A stretch of DNA of 64,000 nucleotides from Geosiphon pyriformis (taxonomy: Eukaryota > Glomeromycota > Glomeromycetes > Archaeosporales > Geosiphonaceae), in contig JAAOMT010000602.1 of NCBI GenBank assembly GCA_016748015.1, positions 1,378,054 through 1,442,053 on the forward strand. Direction: 5' to 3'. Positions 39,001-52,740 of the stretch are shown here, one piece after another. The position numbers and the translations under genes were made by a program. Position 1 is the first letter of the stretch. Every line of letters begins with the position of its first letter. A model generated the notes under the pieces. It had not been told where the DNA came from and searched no databases. It saw only the letters and a program-made list of their open reading frames with translations.

Positions 39001-42000
39001 ATAATTAATACATATATATACTATAAAAATGGTTTTTATTGTTTATTTTATTATTTTTAATAGTAAAACTTGGATTTAAGTTATAATTAATATTTTTGCT
39101 AAATTTTTGTTTAATGCTTTTTTAAATATTAATTTATTTAAAAATAGTAGTTTTTTTATTAATATTGTTATTAGAAGTTTTTTTGCTTTTTTTTTAATGT
39201 TGTTAATGTTATTTTATTGTTATTTTATTGTTATTTCTATTGTTAATAAAACTTAGTAAACTTCTAATAAGCTAATTTTTTTTAAGTATTTTTTTATACT
39301 TTAAATTATATATGCTGTTAAATTTATGATAAAATAGCCAATTTTATGCCAATTACTTGTGTAGTTATTTTGCAATAAAATCAATTTTTTTATATAAAAA
39401 TTTCATTTGTAAGTTTTTTAAAATATATGTAGTTACTTTGTTATAAAAGTTAATTTTTTTATAAGAAAATCTTGACAATAGACTATCCAGTAATATTATA
39501 ATAAGAAAAATTTAAACTTTAAAGAAAAGAAAATAGAAAAATATGTATTATAAAGTTGTTTTAGATCTAAGCTTATAAGTACTAACATTTACTAAAATTA
39601 ATAGCTAATTAATTTTAAGTTTGTTAATTTAAAAAATAAGTAATTTCGAAATAATAATAGTTAAGAATTTTTAGTTTTCAGAATAATTTTATTTATATTA
39701 ATTTATAGTTAATAATATTTAAAAATAAGCTTAATTTTGAGTAAAATATATTTTTTGAAAAAGAAGCTCTTTTTTTATAAAACTTGTTATAATATTATTT
39801 TATAATTTAGCATTTTTTTTAATATTTCGGCAAATTAATATATATTTCATTAAACTACAAGTTATTTCTGCAAACTTATAAATTATTTTAGTAAACTGTT
39901 AAATATTTTATTGAACTTCTAAGTATTTTGGTAAATTTTAAATATTATATAGTTTAGAATATTACATAATCTAATTATTACAATTTGGTTATATTTGTTT
40001 TTTATACAAATTAGATTATTAATTAAATAATAATTTGGTAATTTAATAAAATAATAAGTGATAATTTAAAATAATATTATATACTAATTAATAATAAAAA
40101 TTATAAAGATAATTTTATGCTATTACTTGAATAAAAAAATCAATCCAAAATTATTAAAAAACATGATTATTATATGATAACATAAAAAAATATGATAATA
40201 TAAAATAATACAAAATAATACAAAATAATGCTAAATAATATAAAACAATTCAGAATAATACAAAATAATACAAAATAATTAATAATAACTAATTATAACA
40301 TAAAAAAATAAAACAATAGCCAAAATAGTAAACAATAATTAATAATAACAAACAATTGAAAACAATTATATAAAATTAGAAAATATGTATAAAAACAAAT
40401 AGTTTAGCAAATAAAAAAAAACATATAAAAATCTAATTAATATTTTTATTTTATTCTTAGTTTTAAAAATCTTTTTTATTTTTTATATTCCAACTTTACC
40501 AAATAAAATATTATTATTTAATTCATAAATCTATAATTTAAAATATTTAATTGTCAAGATCTGATTAATTGTTTTTGTTTATCTTTGTTCCAGGCTAGAT
40601 ATAATTAGCATAAATGCTTTTAGAACTTTAATAACTTGGATCTATTGCTTTTAATTATAATGATTAATAAGATACTAATTTATTTTTTTATTTATTTATT
40701 TTTATTTTATTTTATTTTTTATTTTATTTTTTTTATTTTTTTATTTTTATTTTTTTGTGAAATGAAATATTAAAAATAGATTTTATAATAGTTTAATAAA
40801 AAAAAAAAGCTCTTTTAGATTTAAATATTAATTTTATTTTGTTAACTTATTAAAAAAGTAAAAAACAATACTAAATTTTAGTAATTATGTTCAATTAACT
40901 CAAAAAAAACACAACTATAGCAATACACTTGAAAAAACAATATTTTTGTGTCTTATAATAAAAAAACTTAATGGATAAAGTTTTAGACAAAAAAATCTTT
41001 AAAAACTGATAATCAATTTATTACCAAAATTAATTCATTCAAGAATAATCTGTTTTTAATATTACAATTTTACCAAGTTTATTTATAATATTTGATGCTT
41101 TTATGAAATTATAAAATTCATAAAAACAGAATATCCAGAAAATTCATAAAGTAATAACTATTAGAATAGTTAAAAAAAATTATTTGTTTTTTAGAAAAGC
41201 ATTATATTAACATTTTTGAAAAAATTTAAGAATCTCAAAAGAAATATTTGTAATTAAAAGTAACTTTCTTTATTATATATATGCCAAAATTGATTATGAT
41301 TTAAACAAAACAGCTAATATTAAAAAACTTGAAAAGCAAATTTATTAAAATCTGTTATTAAATTAAAATATATACACAAAATTGTTATTTCTAATTTAAA
41401 AAAAATCACAACAAAAAAACTCTTTCCAAGAAATTTGAGTCAAATACTAAAAGCAATATTTAACAATAATTTAAGCAAAAAAACTATAATCTACTATTAA
41501 TAAAAAGTCAAAGTTTCTATTATTAACAATATTATCATATTACCAAATTTTAAAAAATAGAATATTACTTAATTAGTCTACTAAATTACAGCTTAAAATT
41601 CCAAAGACTTTTGGAAATTTCTGAACTAAATTATTGAAAAAATATAAAATTTTATTTGAAAATTTTATTTTTGTAACAAATAATACTTTTTAAAACACTA
41701 TTACTTAAAGATAACAAATATTATAATTACTAACTAAATCAACAATTATTTTTTTTAAAAAAACAGCTCTATTTTAACTTTTTATAGCAATCAACAAAAA
41801 AAATAACCAATATTAAGTTCAATTAAACAATTAAACATACTAATACCAATTTTTTCTTTGTTAATAAGTAAACAATCTTTTATTATTTCTGTTATAACAT
41901 ATAAAACCATTATTAAATTAAAAAAATTCTCAAGTATAAAAAAAATATTTATATTTAAATTATAAAAACTAAAAAAACAATTATGACAAATAATTAGAAT

Positions 42001-45000
42001 AATAACAAAATAATTTAAGCCTTACTTTTTTTTAACTAAAACAGCTAACTTATGATATTAAAGTTTCAATAAAAAATTAACTAACTTTGTTGTTTTTAAA
42101 CTCATTTTTTTATAATATTTTTGTAACTTAAATACTCTAATTAGATTACAAAATTAATTTAGCATAATAAAACAAAAAAATTACAAAGCTATAATTATTT
42201 ATCTTAGATAATTTAATAAGACTTTATACTAAATTCAAATTATTAAATAAAATTATTATACATTTGGCCAAATTTTAAACCAATTTATAAAAAACCTAAG
42301 AAGCAATATTTTTTGGTTTGTTAAATTTTACTATCTTAAAAGTTTGTAAGATATTATAATACTTGTTTATAATTTTAAATTAATTTAATAAAAAGTCAAC
42401 CATACCTAAACCATTAACTTAATTATAAATAGAATTTTTAAAATTAACACAAAACTTATTTAATTAAATAAGAAGTTATTTCAAAAATTGAAAAATATTT
42501 TGTAAAAAGTTCAGAAATGTATTAACTTTTATAATATTAAAAAAATAACAATAATACAAAGTATTATTAATAGTAATTATGTTAATAACAACAACAGTTA
42601 TAAAAACAAAATTTCTATAATTACTACTACTATTAAATATTGGTTATATTGTAAGAAATTATTGCCAAAAAATATCAGATCAAAATTGTAAAAACTAATA
42701 TTAGCAATTAAATATTTACAAACAATAAAATATTAAACTTTTTTATTTTAGTATCTATAATTACAATACTTACTTCAATTACCACAGAATTATTACCAAT
42801 ATTTTTAAGTAATAATATAATTTTAATTTTAGTATTAAGCTTTATAATATAGCAATTCAAAATTTCAAGCCATTAACTATAATTAAAAATAATAAAGCAA
42901 TAATAAAAATCAAATTTAATTTACAGTAGTATTTTTTCAAAATTTAAATCATAAAAATTTATTATCTTAAACACTATTAACAGGCTATTTAAACTAAATT
43001 TTATATCTTGGTTTTATTAAAACTCAAAATTTTAATAATATTGAATCTTTAAAAAAAAAGCTATAGTTAAATTCACTAATTTTTTTCTTTTATCAACAAT
43101 TAGACCATCTTTAATATAATTTTTTCAACTACAATTACCAAAAATAAAACTTTTATAGTCATATTTTTATTTAATATTAATAATTTAAATATTTATGATT
43201 TTTTAGTAAAATTGCTATTAATCTAAATAAAGTTATTATAATAATATATACCAATATTCAAATAGAACAAATAAACATTAAATTAATACTCAACAGTAAA
43301 TTAGTAAACAATATTATTATAAAATAAATTATAGACTAATTAAGTTATTAAATTAATTATATAGCCATTGTTAAAATTATTACTATTAATAAAAATACCA
43401 AGATTCCAATAAAAAAAATTTATAATTTCTTTTTTAAAATAAATAAAATTTTAATCTTTACCAAAGTTTTTGTAATAAAAGCATTTAATATCAAGTTTTA
43501 GTTAATAATAAATGGTTAATTAAGACTTATGTTATTCTTAATTGAAATATTCAAAAACTTTAAATTTTATTTAATGGCCAATACATTTAAGTACTTATTA
43601 ATTATGACTATTTTAAGATAATTATTCTTAAATAGCCTTTAATTAAATTTAAAAAATCTATAGTACAGCCTATTTTGAAGATATATTAAATTTCTTGGGC
43701 TAATAATTTTAGCATAAAGTTATTGTCATCAACCAATTAAAAAAAAAAGTTAAAGAAGAACTACAAGCTTTAATCTTTTTTTATATTTTATTGAATTAAT
43801 ATAATTAACTCTATTATTAACCAAAATTAATTTGTGTAAATTGTAAATCATGCTAATATATTATTTTAATTAATAATTAAGCATATTTAGTAAGTCAAAA
43901 AAATTGAAAATCTAAATACAAAATAAATTTTTGTTAGAAATATTTTGTGTTTATTAATTTAAAATATATTTATCAAATTTTTAAATATAATTTCTGATCT
44001 TTGGTGTATTAATATAATTTTTTGAATAATGTAAATAATATTATGTTTATTAAGATAATAATAAAAATTCTGTATAATAAGTTATTAAAAATTGGCTAAA
44101 TAATAAAACTGTTAATTTGTTTAATATTACAAATAAATTATAAAAATATTGTAATAAATTTGTTTTAAATTTGCTATTAGATCTGTTAAATATATATTTA
44201 ATAAGTAAATTAATTTTTTAATTATAGAAAAAAGTTTGAATAGTAATAATTTTTAAACTATATAATTAAAATAAAATATTATTTAATATTTGTTTTAATA
44301 TATTAATTGAAAATAAAAAAAAAATTTAAAATTCATTTTAACAGAATATTTTTATTCATAGCAAGTTTAATATTCTTTCTGATAATAATTTTTTAGTAAT
44401 TCAATATATTTTAAATATTATTAGATAATCTTTTAAGATCAATAAATAATAACAAAACTGTAATTATTTTAATTAATTAGAAAGTTATATATGTTTTTTT
44501 TTAAATATTAACAATTTATTATTTTTTATTGCAAAAATAAAAATACATAGATATTTTGAAATTTTTTAATTTTTTAATTAACTAAAAGCATATTCAGATA
44601 TAGTTTAAAAAAAATACATGTAAATATTAAAATTTTTTGTGAATATAATTTTGAAAAAAACAATTTTTAATAAATAATTTCTTTATATAATATTAATAAT
44701 ATTAGTTTATTATAAAATACAATTTACTTAAAAACATTTCTTATAAAACAGTACATTTTTTTTGTTGTACATTTTAAAATTTTTTAAATAGATTTAATTA
44801 AAAAAAAAGTTGTTAATATAATAAAATATGTAAATACTAATAATAATTTTAACAGATTTTTTGATTATAAGATAGTAAATTTACATATTTTAACTAAAAA
44901 GTTATAACATCAATTCTAATTCTTTGTTAAACTATTTTTTAATTTTTTAAACAATTTTTTGACTAGTGTAAAAATTATTTTTTTGGAATATAAAATTTTT

Positions 45001-45464
45001 TTATTTATAATATTTTTAATGTTTTTTATTTTAAAAATAAAGTTTTAATTTGAATGTTTTAACTTATTTAATCTATCATAAAATAGTTAAGTTTTTTTTA
45101 AAAATTTAGTATTGTTTTTGTTAATTAACTTTTTAATAGTTATAATTTATGTTTCAATTAGAAAAACTTTTATTATTAAAAAAAATTTAATCTTAAAAGT
45201 TTAATTCCTGTTTAATTCAATTTGTTTTAATTTTTATCATAAAAAATAATTTTATTAATAATAACTTGATTTTATTATTTTCTATTTTTTATTAAAATTT
45301 TGTTGATTTTAAAGCTGTTAATAAAAGTTTAAAAATAACTTATTTAGATATTGTTTTAATTTTTATAGATAATTCTATTAAAAAATTGGGTTTTTATAAT
45401 ATTATTATGGTTAAATCTTTTACTTTTTAGCTTTTATTATTTATTTAGCCATAATTAATTATAG

Positions 45465-46130
45465 GTATTAGTTATTAAAATTATTAAATTAGTTATTTTA
45501 TTTTTAAAACTAATTATTAATGTAATTATTAACTTAATTAATGACTTAATTATTGATTAAACGTTAATTTAATTATTGATTTGATTATTGCCTAATTATT
45601 AATATAATTATTAACCTAATTATTGATTTTTTTAAAAAAATATAAAAATAAAAGCTTTTAAAAATATAAAAATAAGAACTTTTAAAAATATAAAAAAGCA
45701 TTTACATTCAAATTATACTTAGATTAATACAAGAATATCAATTTTTTTATTTTTTTTTATTATTTCTTTTATTTATTTTTCTTAATTTGTATAATTGTTA
45801 GTATTGTAAAGTATATTGAATAAATATTTATTAAAAAGTATAATTAATATCTGATATTAAATTCTAAGAATGCTATATAAGACATAAAATTATACTAATA
45901 TATTATTTTTTGTTAACAATATGGATTATTTAGATTTTTTTATTATTTTTTAAAAATAATAATAATTAAAATATTTATGAACTAATCTTACATATTGAAT
46001 TTTTATTACTTTAATTCACTTATTAAAGTTAAATTACTTTTTTAATTATTTTATCATTATACAATACTGTTTTTTTTGCTATAATAATATATTAATTTTT
46101 TTTATAATTATTATTAACTTAAATAATTAA
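45465..46130 (+). mobile_element. LTR-like element, hypermutated copy 2
   Basis: Aligns with 785-1330 from 'GTATTAG' (45466) through the shared anchor TTGTATAATTGTTAG (45787-45801) to 'TATACAATACTGTTTT' near 46050 and slightly beyond. Differences are almost all G to A or C to T relative to copy 1, for example TGATGTGATCATTGAC becoming TAATGTAATTATTAAC. It is about 100 bp longer before the anchor because the U3-like tandem units and the TATA-containing unit are present in extra copies. It could be the 5' LTR of the remnant to its right. Confidence 0.6.
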
Positions 46131-46579
46131 GTTTTTTTTAAATATATATATATCTAAATCAAATATTTTTAACTCTAATTTTTATAATTTTTTTGTTATG
46201 TATTTAACAAATATAATCTAACTATTATCTAAAAATTAGAAACAAATTAAGTGTCTTAAAGCTAAATACAGTTTATATATTTTCTATTTGTAACTAGTTA
46301 CTTAAATCAGTTCAGGCTATATTATATTAATATCTTAAAAGAAAATTACCTAAAAAAAACATTTTTTAAACAATCTTAAACAACATAATACTATTACTAA
46401 TTAATTCAATTAATTACTTGGCTGTTTTTAAAACATCAATCTTAATACTAATAAATTTATGTTTTTATAGTAATATTTAATTAAAAAACATATTATTATT
46501 AATTACAAACAAATTTATATGAAGGCCAAACATATTAATGTTTTTATAGCTACACTTAATTTTCAAAACAATTATCTTT

Positions 46580-48345
46580 TATTTTAACTTACTAACTGTT
46601 TTGTTAAAAGTACTTATATATACTAAAATTTTACTAATTCTAAAATTAAATACACTAGTTAAAACCAAATTACTATTAATAAATTGTTTAAACATAATAA
46701 TCAAAGATTTAATCAGCTTAACAATAGATCTAAACAAAGCAAAAAGCTTGATCAAATCAGATTCCAAAAAAATTAACCAAAAAGAAATCACAAAAATATT
46801 AGCTATTATATTAGCAGAAAAGCAGAACTAACTAGAAAACTAAAAACTAAAGAAGACATAAAAACAGCAGTCTTAACATAAAATTTGATATTAATAAAAT
46901 AAAACACAAGAGCTTTAAGAGTTTTGAAAGAAAGAGATAAAAACATTTTACAATTAACAACTAAATAATTCAAGTTTTGGTATTTAAAACAGTATTAACA
47001 TTCAGAAATTTTTTATCAGATACAATACTTTCTTAAAGTATTAGTTTTAATAATAGCTGCATCCAAATTATTCTGTGAGTTAAACATGATTAAAACAAAC
47101 TGGAAACAATAACTAAAATCAAATAAATAAGAAAAAAAACAAATTTAATTACCAATTTGAGAAATTATATTATTAATTTTATAAACAGTACAGTCAAAAA
47201 AAAAATTAATTAACATAACTTTGAACTTATTATAAAACAAAATAGTTTTATTTTGATTTATAAGAAAAAAAATTTTAATACTATTTTTATTTAACAAAAC
47301 TAATTAATAATTTAAAGCAAATACTACAATATTTAAAATCTTAAAATAAACAACTACATATTGCTAAATGCCAACAAATTTCAGTATAATATAAAAAACT
47401 TTACTAAATACATCAAAGATTATCTTAATATTAGTAGTAAATACATCCAAAAATATATTATACAATACAATAACAGCAAAAAAGAAACCAAACTCAAAAA
47501 CTATTAAAGACTAAGTAATTTTAAAAGTAGTCAAGCAAATAAAACTTGTAAACTTAATTAGAAAAACAGATTTTAAAGACTCTTAAAAAGCAAATTTTAT
47601 ATAAAAAAGCTTTATATTATTTTTTGATACTAACTTTATACTCAAAAAATTATATATAAACTAAAAAACAGTCTTAATATAAACTTATTTAATCTTAAAA
47701 GTAATATTAAGTACCAAAGTAAAAACCAATTATTTAGTAAATCTTTGACAACTAAAAATAAATTCTTAAGTACTATTAGCAGCAGCACCAAAAATAAATA
47801 GAAAAAATATTTTAATTTTTATCTAATTAGTTTAATTCTTAAAAACAAATAATCTAATAGAAAACTGTTGTTTTGTTTCTAAAACTGGCAATAATCTGCC
47901 AAAAAATATCATATTTGGCAATATAATCAATAGTTAATTTTGGTTTATTTTAAATTATAAATAAGATAATACAATAGAAATTTTATTCAAGATCTTATTA
48001 AAAATCACAAAAAGATTTAATATAACAATAATAGAAGTAAATAGTTATTCTTATTTTTTAAAAACATTGGTTTTTTTGACTATTTTTTTTAAAAAAGTAG
48101 TGTTAATAACACTAGATATAAAAATTATAATAAGAAAAATCAACTAATTAACTGGCTTATTGTTAAATACTTTTGGGCTCTTTAAAAAAGTAGAAACAAT
48201 ATTAAAATTAATCCAAGTATGTTTTTTTAAAAAAACTTTAACTGGTAAAGAATTAGTCAAAAATGAAAAAAATGCTTTAATAATTACCAAAAACAGTTTT
48301 TTATTATTATTAACTAAAAAAAAAGCTTCCAAAATATTTGCTTAG
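46580..48345 (+). pseudogene. Hypermutated coding remnant right of LTR copy 2
   Basis: Plus-strand stretch, C- and A-biased, that keeps coding-like frames. From about 47776 to 48345 one frame (that of 48160) runs for some 190 codons interrupted by only six stops, all TAA or TAG, which are the codons made from CAA, CAG or TGG by single transitions. A shorter open piece lies at 46601-46831. Its place right of an LTR-like copy in the same orientation suggests gag/pol of the same element, but no reverse transcriptase, integrase or protease motif is recognisable after so much mutation. Confidence 0.4.
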
Positions 48346-50210
48346 CTGTTTCTATAATAAAAAGAACTTTTTTAGTTGAACTTTATAAAATATCAAAAAA
48401 AAAGTATCAGTTATAGCTTTTTTACTTTTGCTTTGATTATAATTATAAAATTAAGGAAATAAATAGTTTTTTTATAATTAATATTAAATAAAAAATAATA
48501 TATTGATTAAAAATTTAATAAAAAAAAATAAAAAATTATTTTTTATTTTGCTTTTTAATATTAAAAAAAATTTTAATTTAATATATCTATTATAATATAA
48601 TATTTTAATAAATATCTAAAAACTAATTTAATTAATTTTTTAATATTTTAAATTTTATATAATGCTATTATTAATAATTATATTTATATAATTATTATTA
48701 AAAATTAATTATTAAAATTAATATTAGTTTATAAAGATATTGTTAAAATTGATATAAATTTTATGAAATATAATTATATATTACAGATTAAATATTTAAT
48801 TATTAAATTTTAAACATAGAATTAAGTATATAAAAAAAGTTTAATTGTTTATAATAAGTCTGTTTTAATTAATATTTATGGTTTATTTATAATTAATATT
48901 GTAATAAATATTTATATTATAAATTTTGTCTAAAATAAAATAATTGTTTTTCGTTTTAAAACTATTTTGTAGTTGTTTTTTAATAGTTTTTGTAAATATA
49001 TTTATGTTTTTGTTAACATAAATATATAATATTATTTTAATTGATTTAAATAATTGATTATATATAAAAAGAGCATAAAATTATATTTATTTTAAAATTT
49101 AATATAATTATATTATAATAAGTAATAGTTTAATTATATTTATTAAATATAATTTATTAAGACAATTTTTTTAAATTAATAAAAACAAAAATAATTCTAA
49201 AATTAATATAAATAATTTAAATATTAAAACTTAAAAATTCTTACTAAAAAAATTTTATTTGTTATAAAATTATTAAAACATTTAATATTAAAATTGTGTT
49301 AAAATTTATTAAATAAACAATTATATTTATTTATTTTCAATATTATATTTGAAAATAAATTATTAAAATATATTGAAATTTTAACAATAATTTAACTTAA
49401 AAATAAGTTTTAAATAATATTATATTTTTGCAATTAGCAAATTTAATTATCAAAAAACTTTAATAATTAAATATTTAACAATATGCACAATTATCTAATA
49501 TACTATTATTATTAAAATAATTTATTTTTTGTTTAAATACAATAATTGTAATTTTAATACTGATTATTATTATTATATTTAATACTAAAAACATTTAACA
49601 TTTTAATTATTTAATTATTAATTAATATTACAATATTTATAATTTTAAGTAAATTTTAATAAAATACACTAAATTAAATTTAAATTTAAAAATTGGCTGT
49701 AAACAATAATTTTCTTTTTATTGTAATAATAATATAACAATATATCTATTAAAATTGGTTTTAATTAATACATAATTAAATTATATAATATATTAAATTT
49801 TAGTTAATTATTACCAGTTTTAAAACAAAAATAAATTATGTTTTTATATATAAATTTGCTTAATTATTTAATTTTAAAAATTAAAGCTTTTTTTTCTCTA
49901 AAAACACTATTAATTTTAATAATATTTAAAAAATAATTACAACTTGTTAAAAAACTTTTAAATAAAAAATCTTTATTTTAATATTTAATAAAACTATAAA
50001 ACTTAAGTTGGCTAATATTAAAACTGTTTTTTAGTTTTTATATGGTTTTATTGGTTTGAAATTGGTTATTAAAAACAATTTTAAACTTTTTGAATAAATT
50101 TTGCATTTAAATCTTTTTTAAATACTGCTATTTAAATTATATTTGTTAATTTTTTTCTTATTATTTTTAAAATTATAAAATTTTCTGTAATATTTGATTT
50201 TTGTTTTTGC

Positions 50211-51322
50211 TTTTTTTAAGTATAAAAAATCCATTCAATGATAACAATGACTGTGACAATAACCAAATTTTTAAGCTAAGAGTAATAATAATTCAGAGTA
50301 AAAGTTTCAATTGATTTAATTTCAAATATTGAATTTTTTATAATTAAAATTTAACTGGAAATATTTTTATTTATTATTATTTGAAGTAAAATATACATTT
50401 TTTAACTAAAATTTTATTCTTAAACTTTGATTTTTGTAGAACAAATTACAAGAGAAAATCAATATCTACTTTTTTAAATAAAAGCCAATCAAATTTTATT
50501 GACACATATTGAAATTCATTAGGTTTTTGTTGAAAGAAAAACTTTGTTCTCTGAATTATAGATGTTATTGGACTGTTTTTTTATTAATATCTAAAACTTT
50601 TTGCAACTAGTTGAAAAAACTAATTATTACAACACAAACATAAAAAGATTACTTTCATTTGATTTATATAGATAATACAATTTTTTAAAAAATAAAATCT
50701 TACTATAGTAAAAATTATAAATATTTGATTTCTGAAAAAAAGCACAAGAAAATTCTTAAAATTAAAATTTTTAGTTTTATTGAAATTTATGATAATTCTT
50801 ATAGACTAAATTTATATTACCTAATATCTTAAAGATTTTTAATATTGTAAATATATTATTTATTATTCTGTTTATTTTCAATTTTAGATTTCTTTGACTT
50901 TTAGTAATTTTACTGATTGATCTTACTAAAAACTAGTTGTTTTTGATAACTTAAATATTATACATTTAATAATTATCTTCTAATGCTATTCAGCTAACCG
51001 TATAAAAAAATAAATGGATGCCAATTATATTTGTCTAATATGGCTTTTGTTTACTCTCGGCCCCAATAAATTAGCTTTTGTCATTATATTTGAATTGTTC
51101 CTGGCTCTTATGGATAAATCTAAACTTCAAAATATTCCTCTTTATTAAAATTATTTAATATGAGCAATTATTCAAGAAAATATATCCTAAAAAATGATTT
51201 AGGATGTATTGGTTTTAAAATAAGATTTCATTTGCAATTTTGACTTTCTTGAAAGGGTTTAGAGCAATAGGCTATAAAAAACCATGTGGGTACAAATTTC
51301 AAAATTGAGAGTCCTATTTAGC
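50211..51322. other. Intergenic edge of AT block A
   Basis: Composition returns to the ordinary background from about 50.2 kb. No gene seen. Downstream flank of the dead BTB-TLDc gene. Confidence 0.5.
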
Positions 51323-52740
51323 CTAACATCTAATCAAGTGGTTTAATTTTTGATGATTTTGAAAAACTTCAAAATTATCAAAAAAAATTCCACCGTTGTG
51401 TTTTCTGATCCGGGCATTATAACGTCTCATAATTTGTTTCCTTTCGACAACTGCATGGAATAGGTTGAAAATTACTACTCTTGGTTCGAATACTATAAAT
51501 GCCAATTTGGGGTCCGAGCTCTTTATAACCATAAGTCCAGATCCACCAACGAATTTGCCAAGTCTATATTTTGAGGTTTGCCATCTCCAAGGGAAAAAAT
51601 AAAACTTCCCTCTCCATTTAAACTTGAATTTAAAGAGTGCCAAGATTCTGGGGTATATCTGCCAATCAATTGACCAGTCCCTTTAACTTTGATTACAGTA
51701 ATTGTTGCTCCTTTGTTATCACACAACCGATGAAAATCATTTGGTGAGAATCCGTCTCGACTCGTAGTAGTAATTTAAAATTATTTCCAAGTCGGTTTTG
51801 AAAAGAAGTATTTTTCGTCTTTGCCTTGAATCCAATGATTAAGCTGCTTTATATTATGTGGTTGAAGAAGCTCTGATTCAATATTTGATTGTGAAAACCG
51901 TAATGGCTGATAACTCTCGGTACTAAATAATGGTATAAAAGATCTTTATATAAGGTTCCAGGTAAACTTCTCGCAAATGACTTTACTTTATGATAAAAGT
52001 CAAATGAAGAGATGTTAAAGAACCGGATTAAAAATAGAAGTTCTCCAATAGATTCCTTAAAAGCTTCAAAGTTTACATCTGTCCAATTAAGAACTTTACA
52101 ATTGAATATCATTGCTTAATTTAGTGGCTCCCCGTTCTATAATCTTTCCCATATTTAACTTTCTTTTATATTTAGGTCATCCGGTATAAAATTGAGCAAA
52201 GAGCATTTTTATTAAGGGAGGTAAAATCTTGAGAGTTAAAGACTGCTGCTGAATTGTTGACAGCTATTTCGGTGCAGAATTTTTGTACCTTTTTGAATGA
52301 TGGATGAAGGATGTTAAATGAAATTTTCTTCCAACTCTTCTGTATAGTGTTCAATTAGATAATCTTCAAGGTGATCAATAAGTTTTTCTAGAATAAGCTC
52401 GTCAGCGGCAATAAGCAATTCTAAGATTGTAAATGTTCCGCGTTCATTAAGAGATATTTCAAATAAAAAATTAAATAGTCATGAATAGAAATATTGAGAA
52501 AACAAAATTACTTACCGACCGAAGAATCACCTCAAAAATATCGAGCGATATATTAGGCTTAGAAAAGATAATGGTGTTATTTTCTCTTTTGACCCAATCA
52601 GAGTGCTATAGCAAAATACGAGGATCTTGCTGAAAAGTTCTAATATTCGGCGCAATAATCCTAACATCAGAAAATTTCTGACTATTTAATAAGCTCCCAA
52701 AATGGTAAGATAAAGCGTGAAAGAGTTGTTGGGGTGACAT
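51323..52740 (-). pseudogene. BTB-BACK-TLDc protein gene, broken
   Basis: Reading the minus strand from ATG 52740, all parts of a BTB-BACK-TLDc protein appear in order but in different frames. BTB: 'QKFSDVRIIAPN', a TAG in place of a sense codon near 52610, then 'NNTIIFSKPNIS' and 'FEVILRS' followed by a GTAAGT donor with no clear acceptor. BACK: 'LLIAADELILEKLIDHLEDYLIE', frameshift, 'HPSFKKVQKFCTEI', 'FNSQDFTSLNKNALCSILYR', two further stops, 'LIRFFNISSFDFYHKV' (about 52010). TLDc: 'SRDGFSPNDFHRLCDNKGA', 'ITVIKVKGTGQLIGRYTPESW', 'GSFIFSLGDGKPQN', frameshift, 'GGSGLMVIKSSD' and a final 'FDNFEVFQ'. Intact relatives are probable ubiquitin-ligase adaptors or stress proteins. This family is massively expanded in Glomeromycotina. 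At least three frame breaks and three stops make it dead. Confidence 0.85.

Larger units (their letters stand above)
36001..50210. mobile_element. Extreme AT block A: mutated transposon DNA
   Basis: About 14 kb of DNA with almost no CpG and very few G or C. It is not random simple sequence: it contains a degenerate copy of the LTR-like element (45465-46130), coding-like remnants to its right (46.5-48.4 kb) and sub-blocks of opposite strand bias. Around 41.0-43.4 and 46.2-48.3 kb the plus strand keeps C but has lost G; around 38.9-39.5 kb the reverse holds. I read it as nested retroelements that have lost most G:C pairs by transition mutation. The edges are approximate. No intact gene lies inside. 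Confidence 0.55.

Noticed and set aside
36001-50210. Mitochondrial DNA insertion as the origin of the AT block
   Set aside because: The composition would fit, but no rRNA, tRNA or respiratory-chain gene fragment is visible, and an LTR-like copy is present instead.
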